64,000 bases of DNA from NCBI RefSeq assembly GCF_900101345.1, contig NZ_FMUX01000001.1, forward strand, positions 186,001 through 250,000, in the 5' to 3' direction. How positions within the stretch are numbered: position 1 is the first letter of the stretch; the number at the start of each line of letters is the position of its first letter. A model generated the notes under the pieces. That model was not told where the DNA came from and did no database searches. It saw only the letters and a list, made by a program, of their open reading frames with translations. Positions 55,438 through 63,891 of the stretch are shown piece after piece. A program made the position numbers and the translations under genes. Source of the DNA: Desulfoluna spongiiphila (GTDB taxonomy: Bacteria; Desulfobacterota; Desulfobacteria; Desulfobacterales; Desulfolunaceae).

Positions 55438-57449
55438 TGCGACACCCCGGCCACAACGTCTGGCTCTTCGGGCAGCTCGCCACCCTTCATGATCCGCCAC
55501 CACCCCAGGGCCCGCCAGCTTTGAACAAGCCGTGAGACCTCAGATGAATCGGGTGCCTCGGCTTCCTCAGCATAGGGAAGACGCTCCACCCGGTTGCCGG
55601 AGATCATGAATCCCGGCGTCACCATCATGCCTCGCCCTATCCCCACCTGCCTGCGATGCGGATCCAGCATGCTGGTGCCCAGGCTGTGGTAAGCAGACCC
55701 TTCGGGGGCTGCCAGGTCCAGCAAGGTGGGCATGATGTCCAGATGGCTCCCGGCCACCTGGCTCGGCATGGAAACCCCGTCGAGTACCTCTTTTCCGTAC
55801 AGCACAAACGGCACGCTGCGGCTCTCGTAGAGGGTCGGGTGTTCGTTCAAAAATTTCCGAGACCAGTGATCTCCGGTAACGGCAAACAAAGCCTTGGGAA
55901 ACCTTTTCTCCGCTTCGCGTACAAACCGTCCAAGCTCATGGTCCGAGTACCACAGGTGCCCGAAGGTCCCCAGAGGGATCTTTCCGTCGTACACCTCCTT
56001 AAGCTCCGCCGGAATATCCTTCAAAGGAAAACCCTTGCCGTACACATCCAGGTCGTAGGGAGGGTGATAGGAGGTGGAGAGGATCAGGTTGAACGAAGGG
56101 GTCTCCTTATCAAGCTGTTTCAAGATAAAGTCGAAGAGGTCCCCGTCATCCACCCCCCACTCGTTGCCCTCCAGCCAATCCCCCATGTGGTTGCCGCCGT
56201 AGCAGGCATCAAAGCCCTGATTCAGGGCAAAATCTTCAAGGCGCTGCCAGGAAAGGTACCCCCCGTAAAACAGGTTCGCCTTATACCCCAGGGCCTTGAA
56301 CTGAGGCGCCATGGAGGTGGGAAAAGGCGTTTGGGCGGCGGGCTGGTAGTTGGTGATCACCCCCACATCGGGAAGCCCCGTCATAATGGCGGAAAGGGAG
56401 ACCATGGTCCCGCTGCCCGCGGAGATAAAGGACCGGACCTGCAACCCCTCCCGCCCTAAGCGTGCCATCTCGGGCATCAGGTCCAGGGAGCGATATCGCT
56501 CCAGGGTGGACCAACTGTCCATGCTCTCCATGACAAAATAAAAAATATGCTTGGGCCGAACCGCTGCCGCCCCCCGGCTGGTTCTGGCCATGGTATTATC
56601 AAGGGATCCCCCGGAGGCCGCACCGAAAAGCGTTTCAACGGCCCCTTCGATATCCCCGCCCGAAAGGATGCTTTCAAGACCGGCCGCACTGGCCACCTTC
56701 TTGTGGTGCTTGAGGGTGTACCGAAGTGCCGACCAGGGATTTAACACCATCCTATTTACAAAGGAGTCCCGGGTTACGGAGGCATCCTTCAACTGGACCG
56801 GCCTGCTCACAACCGACCCCCGCGCACAGAAGGTCACGATACCGAGCATGCAGACCATGGTCACCACCTTCAACGGCAGGGACTTGCCGAGAAAAGAGAA
56901 CCACGTCTCCGGAAAGATCGGCGTCTTGATGGACGCCAGGGCAAGCTTTAAGGCGGCCACATAAAAAAGAGCCGCAACCGCGACAATGGTCACCACGGGG
57001 TATGTGGTCCAGGCTGATTTGACGACGGCTCCGAAATCATCGTACACGGCCCCAAAAACCCACTGGTTGAAGGTGTCTTTGTACTCGGTGACAAACATAA
57101 AATTCACCGAAAAAACGATGGCGTTCATCAGCAGCCCAATCCGCGCCATCCATGCCCGAACCACGGCAGCCACCGCTTTTAAATCAACAAAGGCACACAG
57201 AATCGATACGAGAAAGGTGGGAATCAGGATAAGGGCGGACACGCGGCCGTCAAACCGAAGCCCGCTGAAAAAGGCAAGAACGTAACCGGAAGGACCGACA
57301 CTCCCCGCCATGGCATGGCGAAACATTACGAGAACAAACAGACGATACAGTTGCAACGAAAGGATCAACATAAAAAGCAACTTCATGTCCTTCTGCAACT
57401 CAACACAAAACGCCCGCCACGACGGACGAAACTTACTCAGGTACTGCAT
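55434..57449 (-). CDS. LtaS-like phosphoglycerol/phosphoethanolamine transferase (sulfatase superfamily)
   Basis: A 671-residue membrane protein. The N-terminal 210 residues have about five hydrophobic helices. A linker leads to a periplasmic alkaline-phosphatase-superfamily domain: FYFVMESMDSW near residue 299 with the metal-binding Glu, SGSGTMVSLSAIMTG near residue 341 with the likely nucleophile Thr, STSYHPPYDL near residue 456 and FAVTGDHWS near residue 530. LtaS-type enzymes transfer phosphoglycerol from lipids; in Gram-negatives relatives make osmoregulated glucans or modify lipid A and LPS. GGAGG six bases before the ATG at 57449 fixes the start; a 22-codon upstream extension is unlikely. 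Its stop lies in a repeat copy. A strongly foldable element precedes it. Confidence 0.85.
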   Translation of the reverse strand: MQYLSKFRPSWRAFCVELQKDMKLLFMLILSLQLYRLFVLVMFRHAMAGSVGPSGYVLAFFSGLRFDGRVSALILIPTFLVSILCAFVDLKAVAAVVRAWMARIGLLMNAIVFSVNFMFVTEYKDTFNQWVFGAVYDDFGAVVKSAWTTYPVVTIVAVAALFYVAALKLALASIKTPIFPETWFSFLGKSLPLKVVTMVCMLGIVTFCARGSVVSRPVQLKDASVTRDSFVNRMVLNPWSALRYTLKHHKKVASAAGLESILSGGDIEGAVETLFGAASGGSLDNTMARTSRGAAAVRPKHIFYFVMESMDSWSTLERYRSLDLMPEMARLGREGLQVRSFISAGSGTMVSLSAIMTGLPDVGVITNYQPAAQTPFPTSMAPQFKALGYKANLFYGGYLSWQRLEDFALNQGFDACYGGNHMGDWLEGNEWGVDDGDLFDFILKQLDKETPSFNLILSTSYHPPYDLDVYGKGFPLKDIPAELKEVYDGKIPLGTFGHLWYSDHELGRFVREAEKRFPKALFAVTGDHWSRKFLNEHPTLYESRSVPFVLYGKEVLDGVSMPSQVAGSHLDIMPTLLDLAAPEGSAYHSLGTSMLDPHRRQVGIGRGMMVTPGFMISGNRVERLPYAEEAEAPDSSEVSRLVQSWRALGWWRIMKGGELPEEPDVVAGVSH

Positions 57450-57507
57450 ACAACGCCTCCAGCAACACAACTCCGGCACCCACTGGCAGACGTTCTCCCC
57501 TGCGGAC

Positions 57508-57636
57508 AAAGCCACCGGTGCCTATCCCCCAGGCGTCATCGGCGTTGCCCCACGGCAACGGTCTCCGATCACCCCGGAGTGATCTCTTCCATGGCTTCTT
57601 ACCTTAATTCAGTCAAAGCCATCGTACGGTGGCTTT
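57508..57636 (-). ncRNA. Riboswitch-like structured RNA element upstream of the LtaS-like gene
   Basis: AAAGCCACCG at 57508-57517 and CGGTGGCTTT at 57627-57636 are perfectly complementary over 10 bp and can close a 129-base domain. Inside are two further hairpins: CGTTGCC-CCA-CGGCAACG at about 57543-57560 and GATCAC-CCCGGA-GTGATC at about 57567-57584. A competing local hairpin pairs AAAGCCA (57615-57621) with TGGCTTT (57630-57636); on the plus strand it is followed by a T-run, like a terminator. On the minus strand it lies in the leader of the LtaS-like gene, so I favour that strand, but a plus-strand small RNA is possible. I cannot assign a known RNA family. Confidence 0.45.
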
Positions 57637-58075
57637 TTTAATACATTTCAATGAACAATAAAACCCATTTTTACCCATGGCCGGACCACAGCCCGGCCTC
57701 GTACCCTATATAAAGCACCACTCCGGGCCACGCCCATTAAAAAACGGGCTATCCGTTTAAAATCAGTCATAAAAATTCAGGAGAGTATACGAAAAACTGA
57801 AAACAAAATGGGGATCAGCACAAAAGGAGGGCACGGAAGATGCCAGGATAAAGGCGTATTGTTTTTCTGGAGAGGTGCCGGAGGGGAGCCGCTCCCACAC
57901 GAACTCCCCTCCGGCGTTGACATAGAATCGTCAACTAGGTCAATAGCACACAACAGGGGGTTTTCACAGCATGAAAGCGTATTTCCCATACGATTACCGC
58001 CGGATTGACCCGTGGGGAGCCCCCGCAAAAGGGGAGCAAAACAACTGAAAACGACCCATAAAGGCCAGGCCGTAC
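57637..58075. other. Intergenic region with a large perfect hairpin
   Basis: GCCGGAGGGGAG at 57877-57888 and CTCCCCTCCGGC at 57904-57915 form a perfect 12-bp stem with a 15-base loop. No T-run follows on either strand. A TTGACA lies just after at 57917-57922. Open frames around here lack ribosome-binding sites and similarity. Nothing else is seen between the LtaS-like leader and lpxK. Confidence 0.45.
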
Positions 58076-59167
58076 CTATGGGCGAAGCAGGATATCCAGA
58101 AGGGAGGTGACGGCAGAAAGATCCTCACCAAAGTCGATGGAAACCGAGATGGTGGCAAGGGGCATGGTGGTCATGGTTCGCACCTTGACCCTGTCCTTGT
58201 CCGTGGTAAGCAGGACGGAGGCACCACAGTCCCTGGCCTGGGCTTCCAGGGCGGTGATCTCCGCCTCTGTGTAAGGGTGATGGTCCCCGAAAAAACGGCT
58301 TCCGGCAATGGACACCCCAAGTGCCCGGGCCCCCTCTTCAAAGGCGTGATTTTTTGCAATACCGGAAAAAAGAAAGGCAGGGCCCAGCGCATCAGGTGTC
58401 ATGGGTGTTCCCGCCCCATCGGAAAGGGAGACGCGGTGGGAAGAGGCAAAAACCGGAAGGGCAGCGGCCCTGGATTTCAGCTCACCGGAAAGGTGGCTCA
58501 AAAAATCCCCCGCAGCCCCATCCCCGGCCCGGGTGAGTACCACGGCGTCGGCCCATGACAAGGCGGAAAGGGGTTCGCGCAAGGGCCCCCGGGGAAGCAC
58601 ATGCCCGTTGCCGAAGGGACGGCTGGCATCGGCCAGGAGAATGTTCAGGTCCCGCGCAAGGCGAATATGCTGGTAGGCATCATCCAGAATCACCACATCG
58701 GGTCGAAACCGATCGCAGGCTTCCATGCCTGCTGCGACCCGATCGCTGCCGATGACAACGGGCACACCGGGAAGCTGCTCGGCCATCATCACGGGCTCGT
58801 CCCCGGCTTCATGGGGGGAGAGAAACACAACGTCTCCGTCGGAGACCACGGCCCCCCTTTTGGAAAGGCTCCCGCCATACCCCCGGCTCACGATGACCAC
58901 CCGGGCCCCTTTTTGACGATACCAGCGGGCGGCAAAAAGGGTCATGGGGGTCTTGCCCGTTCCCCCGGCCGTCAGGTTGCCGATGGCCACCACCTTTGCG
59001 GGCAGGCGCTTGGCCTCCAGCACCCCCTTTTCATAGGCCAGGCGCTTGACCCGCCCCAGGGCGCCGTACACCTTGGAGAGCCCCAGCAGGGCAACCTTGG
59101 GGGACACAGGAGAGGTCTTGCCGTCATCCTCAAAGGCACGTTCAATGTAATCCGTCATTTTTCCCAT
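58076..59167 (-). CDS. lpxK: Tetraacyldisaccharide 4'-kinase
   Basis: A 363-residue membrane-associated P-loop kinase that phosphorylates the 4' position of lipid A precursor. It has VAIGNLTAGGTGKTPMT near residue 61 (Walker A), VSRGYGG, GDEPVMMA and the DDAYQH motif near residue 161, all typical of LpxK. The first part has one short hydrophobic helix (VALLGLSKVYGAL). ATGs at 59167 and 59158 are both possible; the latter follows GGGAAAA. It is the last gene after lptF and lptG. Confidence 0.95.
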   Translation of the reverse strand: MGKMTDYIERAFEDDGKTSPVSPKVALLGLSKVYGALGRVKRLAYEKGVLEAKRLPAKVVAIGNLTAGGTGKTPMTLFAARWYRQKGARVVIVSRGYGGSLSKRGAVVSDGDVVFLSPHEAGDEPVMMAEQLPGVPVVIGSDRVAAGMEACDRFRPDVVILDDAYQHIRLARDLNILLADASRPFGNGHVLPRGPLREPLSALSWADAVVLTRAGDGAAGDFLSHLSGELKSRAAALPVFASSHRVSLSDGAGTPMTPDALGPAFLFSGIAKNHAFEEGARALGVSIAGSRFFGDHHPYTEAEITALEAQARDCGASVLLTTDKDRVKVRTMTTMPLATISVSIDFGEDLSAVTSLLDILLRP

Positions 59168-59273
59168 ACAATCACATGGTCACCCGGAGCCCCGGGTGCG
59201 AAAAGGGGCAATAAAATAGGGCCACCGGTGCCAAGGCAAGCCTTCATCGCACCGGTAAAACAAGCCCCGATCA

Positions 59274-60350
59274 TCATTCAACGTCCTGCAGCAGCAGCCC
59301 GCCCGCACAGAGAAACACCACATCGGCAGCCCAGGCGGCAACAAAGGGGGGCAGCATTTCCCCGTACCCCAGGGAGAGGCAGAGGCTGTAGAAAACCCAG
59401 AAGAGAAAGGCCGTTCCAATGCCGATCCCCACCGAAATGGGGATCCCTTCATGGCGCTCACGCGTCAGGGCAATGCCGGAGCCGATCATCACCATCATCA
59501 GGCAAAGCAAGGGGAAAGCCATCTTGGCGTGGAAATCAACCCGGTACCGGGTGACGTCGTACCCCTCTTTTTCCATCTTACGGATGTACTCCCAGAGGTT
59601 GAAAAAACTCATCTCACGGGCCTGTTTCACCACGCTGCCCAGATCCTCGGGCATCACGCCGACCATGTCGATGGCGGCGGACACATACTGAGATCGCTGA
59701 CCATCCGAGTCCGAGGGTTCCTGAATAATGGCATCTTTCAGGGACCATCCCCTTCCCGTGTAGACCCCGCTTGCCGCATCCACCCGCCGGACGGGGACAA
59801 AGGAGCCGTCGGCAAACCGCGTGACGGAAACCCCTGAAAGGGTCTTGGTGGCGATGGTGTAGTGCTTGATGTAGATAATCTCACGCCCGTGTCGCAGCCA
59901 GATGTTGTTCCCGTGGGTGGTCTGGATATTTCGTTTTTTTATCTCCACCATGCGAATGTGTGTGGCTTTGTTCAGGGCTATGGGAACCAGGGTTTCAGCC
60001 AGGGTAAAGACCAGAAGGGTCAGAATGACCCCCGCCCACGCAAGGGGCTTTACGAGCTTCCATGTGCTGATCCCCCCGCCCATAAGGGCCACCACCTCAT
60101 TGTTCCTGCGCATGAGCCCGAACAGGACCACGCTGGACAACAGGGCACACACCGGGGTCATCATCACAATGATCCCCAGGTTCCTCATCACCACGAACCC
60201 TACCCCGTCGAGGAGGTTGTAATCCGCCTTGAGAAACTTTGAAATCCAGGAGAGATAGTCGATGGCCACCACCAGGAAAAAAACCACCACCTGGATCATG
60301 GCGAAATACTTGAAGAACTGTTTCAGGACATACCGCTGAACAATCGTCAT
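59274..60350 (-). CDS. lptG: LPS export ABC transporter permease LptG
   Basis: A 358-residue inner-membrane permease of the LptB2FG transporter that pulls LPS from the inner membrane towards LptC and LptA. It has three hydrophobic helices at each end around a periplasmic beta-jellyroll (about residues 130-250). MTIVQRYVLKQFFKYF is the family start. AAAGGAGG six bases before the ATG fixes the start, which overlaps the lptF stop by four bases (ATGA). The LptG identity over LptF rests on gene order. Confidence 0.9.
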   Translation of the reverse strand: MTIVQRYVLKQFFKYFAMIQVVVFFLVVAIDYLSWISKFLKADYNLLDGVGFVVMRNLGIIVMMTPVCALLSSVVLFGLMRRNNEVVALMGGGISTWKLVKPLAWAGVILTLLVFTLAETLVPIALNKATHIRMVEIKKRNIQTTHGNNIWLRHGREIIYIKHYTIATKTLSGVSVTRFADGSFVPVRRVDAASGVYTGRGWSLKDAIIQEPSDSDGQRSQYVSAAIDMVGVMPEDLGSVVKQAREMSFFNLWEYIRKMEKEGYDVTRYRVDFHAKMAFPLLCLMMVMIGSGIALTRERHEGIPISVGIGIGTAFLFWVFYSLCLSLGYGEMLPPFVAAWAADVVFLCAGGLLLQDVE

Positions 60351-61543
60351 GCCCGCCCTCCTTTCCGGAAGAGCCCTGCTACCCGGCGAACACACGAGGT
60401 AATCAACCCGCCCAGCACATCAAAGCCCAGGGTCTTTTCCTTGGAGACCCGCACAAGAAAAACGATCCCCGCACTGCCCATAACCGCATTGCCCATCCAA
60501 AGGGCCAGTTCCGGTGGCACCACCCCGGATTTGCCCAGGGACCATCCCGAGGCATGCATCACGTAGTAGAGAAGAAAACAGACCAGTCCCAGGCCCATAC
60601 CCGAGCTCTTGCGGGAAAAGGCGCTGCGAAGTCCCAGGGAAATGGAGAGGATCCCGAGGGTCAGGGCAGCCAGGGCCAATGCGAATTTTTCGTTGATCTC
60701 CATGATGGCCGTATCGGGATTGCGCCCCGCCTTCTTCTCCGATGCAATGTAATCGGAAAGCTCGGACAGGCTCATTTCGTCCCGCGCCTTTGCCCCCAGC
60801 TTCTTGTCGGAGCGCAGCTTGCCGAAGCTCACCCGGATGTCATAGGTGGAAAAGGCGATGGCATTGACCGATCGGTCCGCAAGGTTCACCTGATTGACCT
60901 CGCCGTCAAAAAGCCGCAGGGTCAGGGTCTCGGCTGTCTTGGAGAAAAACCGCACCCCACGGGGGGCCGAAATGGCCACCTCGCTTTCGGGGTTCCGGGT
61001 GTCCCTGATGAACACCCCGTGGAGGCTCTTGTCCTCGGGGTTGATCCGCTCCACATAAAGCATCACGCCGTCAAAATTGGTGTTGAAGGTCCCCTCTTTC
61101 AAGGAGGCATCCACACCTGCGGATGCGATATTCACCACCATTTTTTTATACGAGTAGTTCCCCCAGGGCACCCCATACACCGTCACGCCCAGGGTCAGCA
61201 GGGAGCCCACAACACAGAAAGCCCCCACCGGAAACAAAATGGCGGAGAGACCGGCACCGCCGGTCTTGATGGCGACAATCTCACGATCGGCGGACATGCG
61301 CAGAAGGGTAAGCAGCACCGCCATCATCACGGACATGGGCAGGGTATACTGCATCATCACCGGAAGGGTGTAGCCCACCATGGCAAGGACCGTGGAGAGG
61401 CTCGCCCGGTAGTTCACCACCAGGTCGGTGATGTCGATGATTTTGGTCAGAAGAAAGACAAGGCTGAGAAAGCCCAGGCACAACAAAAAAGGCTGCAACA
61501 GCTCTTTCAGAATGTAGCGGTTGATAATGGTAATGGAGGTCAC
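60347..61543 (-). CDS. lptF: LPS export ABC transporter permease LptF
   Basis: A 398-residue partner permease of LptG. It begins INRYILKELLQPFLLCLGFLS and has the conserved pattern TLPMSVMMAVLLTLLRMSADREIVAIKTGG near residue 66, followed by the periplasmic domain and three C-terminal helices. It starts with GTG at 61543 with a weak ribosome-binding site. A repeat copy lies directly upstream. It heads lptF-lptG-lpxK; the ATPase gene lptB is not in the window. Confidence 0.92.
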   Translation of the reverse strand: MTSITIINRYILKELLQPFLLCLGFLSLVFLLTKIIDITDLVVNYRASLSTVLAMVGYTLPVMMQYTLPMSVMMAVLLTLLRMSADREIVAIKTGGAGLSAILFPVGAFCVVGSLLTLGVTVYGVPWGNYSYKKMVVNIASAGVDASLKEGTFNTNFDGVMLYVERINPEDKSLHGVFIRDTRNPESEVAISAPRGVRFFSKTAETLTLRLFDGEVNQVNLADRSVNAIAFSTYDIRVSFGKLRSDKKLGAKARDEMSLSELSDYIASEKKAGRNPDTAIMEINEKFALALAALTLGILSISLGLRSAFSRKSSGMGLGLVCFLLYYVMHASGWSLGKSGVVPPELALWMGNAVMGSAGIVFLVRVSKEKTLGFDVLGGLITSCVRRVAGLFRKGGRA

Positions 61544-61571
61544 CTATCACTGATATATAAAGACTAAAAAC

Positions 61572-61787
61572 GCCTCCGGCGGCCCTGCCGGGGGCCAAAC
61601 TTTTAAAAAGTTTGATAAACAGGTCGTGCCAGGTTGTGTCGATCAGCCGGCAGGTACTATCCCGTGGAATCCCACCCAAGGGAACTGTCACTTGGACATC
61701 TTGGCCCATGTGCTCATGGTTGCTTGAAAGAACAACAGGTACAATGGCCAGCCAGCGTTCAACATGAATCACCTAACCGCCGGAGGC
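61572..61787. repeat. Dispersed repeat with an unrelated interior
   Basis: The left end (GCCTCCGGCGGCCCTGCCGG, then the AAACTTTTAAAAAGTTTGATAAACAGGTC segment) and the right end CCGCCGGAGGC match the repeat family, but the roughly 145 bases between, from about 61626 to 61775, match no other copy. It lies upstream of lptF. Confidence 0.75.
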
Positions 61788-61804
61788 GCGTTTGACTTAA
61801 GCGA

Positions 61805-62455
61805 TTATAAAAGGTCCCGGGCCACCCAGACAACTTCTCCAATTACCTCAAAGCTCGTGAGATCAGCCTGATAGTCCACGGCCTCGGCTTTGTTGTCGGA
61901 CAGCACACGAACGGAAAGGCCTTCCGTAAAAAGCCGCTTGACCTTGATGGTGTCCCCTTCGCGGAAGGCAAAAATCCCCCCCTTGAACCGGCCCTCGTCC
62001 CCGATGCGGGACCGATCCACCATGACGGTGTCGCCACTTAAGATCATGGGGGCCATGGAATCACCGGCCACATCAAACAGGACCAGGGACGACGGATTGC
62101 CCTTGTTCCGGAGCCAGACCTCCCCGAAGGGGCAGGTTTCGAGCACTTCAGCCGTGGTCTCAAAGGAGCCGCCGCCACCTGAAAGGGTCGCGCGGTACTT
62201 GGGAATATACACCAGGGCATTGACCATGCCTGCCCCTTCTCCCCCTTTGTACCCGTTCAAGAGCCAGGTGATGTCACAGTCAAAGGCCTGGCAGATCCTG
62301 AAAATAGCATCAATGGTTGGGGACGTGCCGTCCCGCCACGATTCAAAGGCCCCGGTCAGACCGACGGTACGGTCCAGTTCACCGAGCCGCCCGCCATACT
62401 CCCGTGTCACCAGCTCCTCCAGATTGTGGAGAAACACCTCCCTGTCCCACTTCAT
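61805..62455 (-). CDS. CI/LexA-like repressor with S24 peptidase domain
   Basis: A 216-residue regulator. The first 70 residues form a phage-CI-like helix-turn-helix domain (ELDRTVGLTGAFESWRDGTSPTIDAIFRICQAF). The C-terminal S24 domain has the nucleophile Ser in FDVAGDSMAPMILSGD near residue 130 and the general-base Lys in DTIKVKRLF near residue 172, as in LexA and CI. A cleavage-site Ala-Gly is not obvious. No phage genes are nearby, so this may be a domesticated chromosomal regulator. Target genes are unknown. Confidence 0.85.
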   Translation of the reverse strand: MKWDREVFLHNLEELVTREYGGRLGELDRTVGLTGAFESWRDGTSPTIDAIFRICQAFDCDITWLLNGYKGGEGAGMVNALVYIPKYRATLSGGGGSFETTAEVLETCPFGEVWLRNKGNPSSLVLFDVAGDSMAPMILSGDTVMVDRSRIGDEGRFKGGIFAFREGDTIKVKRLFTEGLSVRVLSDNKAEAVDYQADLTSFEVIGEVVWVARDLL

Positions 62456-62619
62456 AATCCCACTCTTTCATCGTGTCGGACGCCTCGCGTCCTGTCGATC
62501 CAAGACCATTATGGACGCATGCCCCGTCTGTGCCGGAAGCCTGCGTCAGTGTCGAACGTGTGACCCAAGAATGCCGGAATCATAGCCAGAGGACGGCGGG
62601 TTGTAAAGGGTTTCAAGGC

Positions 62620-63621
62620 TCACATTTTTCGTGCCAGAACAGCGCAGGAACCCGACGGGAGAGAGAGATCCCCGGCAAAGACGAGCCCGGCCGCCTCCAC
62701 CATGGCCCGCATCTCCCCTGTGGTATAGGCCTTTCCGTTGTAGGTATTGAGCATCATGTGAAGGTCGTACAGGCCCCCTGCCTCGCCCCGATCCCTGTAA
62801 AAATCATGGACGACCAGGGTACCGCCACCGGCCAGGAGAGCCGCTGCGCGACGCACGATCCCAAGGGTTTCGTCATCCCCCTGGCAGTGCACCAGATTGG
62901 AAAGCAGGAGAAGGTCGGCTCCCTCGCACCCGGGAAGGTCCCAGCGCTCCTCAAGAAGGTTCACGCAGGAGAGGCCGATGCGGCCAAAGGCTGGGTGGTG
63001 TGCCTTTTTTTCGGCAAAAAAGCCCACCACATCGTCGAGATCCGCAAGGGAACCGCTCCAGCCGGGGTGCCGATCCAGAAAGGCGAGACTGTAAGCCCCG
63101 GACCCGAAGCCCAGCTCCACGAAGCGCCCCGCCTCCTTTTCCGGCATCACCAAAGCCCAGAGCTCTTCCGCCCGAATCCGCGCCGCTTCATCCATGGCCT
63201 CAATGTACTGGGCCAGATCTTTTTTATACTCGGCCTCGCTTTTCTCCGTCGCCGAATACACCCGCTCCCCGGTCTTCAGGGTCTCCCCCAGAAGCTCCCA
63301 GGCATCGAACAGACGTTTTTCAAAGACCAGGGTACCGGCCATGGGATGGGGAGCCCCAGTCCCAAAGAAAAGGGCACCATGCCGGGACAACCGGAAGCCC
63401 TGGGGGGTCTCCTCTAAAAAGCCCAGAACGCAAAGGGCCCCAAGGGCGCGGGAGCCAAAGGAAACGTCCCACCCCACCTTACCGCAAAGGGCCTCTGCCG
63501 TTACAGAGCCCGCCCCCACGATGTCAAACACCCCGGCATCAAAGGCGGCTTCCAGCAACCGGTACTGGCGATACCCCGTCAGCAGGCTTTTAAATTTCAA
63601 ATACGGTGTCATCTCACCCAT
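62620..63621 (-). CDS. O-methyltransferase family 2-like protein
   Basis: A 333-residue SAM-dependent methyltransferase. The N-terminal 90 residues are a winged-helix dimerisation domain, as in acetylserotonin O-methyltransferase-like enzymes. The SAM site is FVELGFGSGAYSLAFL near residue 166, and LLLSNLVHCQGDDE and GGGTLVVHDFYRDRGE follow. Substrate is unknown; family members methylate hydroxylated aromatic or polyketide compounds. GGAGG five bases before the ATG at 63621 supports the start. It is flanked by repeats on its upstream side. Confidence 0.8.
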   Translation of the reverse strand: MGEMTPYLKFKSLLTGYRQYRLLEAAFDAGVFDIVGAGSVTAEALCGKVGWDVSFGSRALGALCVLGFLEETPQGFRLSRHGALFFGTGAPHPMAGTLVFEKRLFDAWELLGETLKTGERVYSATEKSEAEYKKDLAQYIEAMDEAARIRAEELWALVMPEKEAGRFVELGFGSGAYSLAFLDRHPGWSGSLADLDDVVGFFAEKKAHHPAFGRIGLSCVNLLEERWDLPGCEGADLLLLSNLVHCQGDDETLGIVRRAAALLAGGGTLVVHDFYRDRGEAGGLYDLHMMLNTYNGKAYTTGEMRAMVEAAGLVFAGDLSLPSGSCAVLARKM

Positions 63622-63705
63622 GCATCCTCCTCAACAATCACAAGCAAAAAGGTCACTATTCAGCTCCAAAAAGCTGCCTTCTATGGTTAAAGTGCATGAA
63701 AGAAA

Positions 63706-63876
63706 GCCTCCGGCGGCGAGGTGTGCCACCTCGAAAGCAGGTTGCGAATGCGCTTTCCCCTTCGTTCCTCAGGGAAAATCACATTCGCCATTGATTCAGA
63801 TTAAACCGAATCTATTTTTTAAAACCTGTTTATTAAACTTTTTAAAAGTTTAGCCCCCGGCAGGGCCGCCGGAGGC
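63706..63876. repeat. Dispersed GCCTCCGGCGGC repeat, full copy
   Basis: A 171-base copy in the same orientation as 34890-35060. Its left flank (ATTCAGCTCCAAAAA and AAAGTGCATGAAAGA) is also shared with other copies, for example at 18833 and 36751, so the repeated unit can extend beyond the terminal inverted repeats. Confidence 0.9.
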
Positions 63877-63891
63877 AGTTTTAACTTGGCT

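Noticed and set aside
57808..58008. 66-codon plus-strand frame upstream of lpxK
   Set aside because: No ribosome-binding site, contains the large hairpin, and the translation has no recognisable features.
61805..62455. Prophage repressor marking an integrated phage
   Set aside because: The S24 repressor is alone; no integrase, structural phage genes or attachment repeats are seen.
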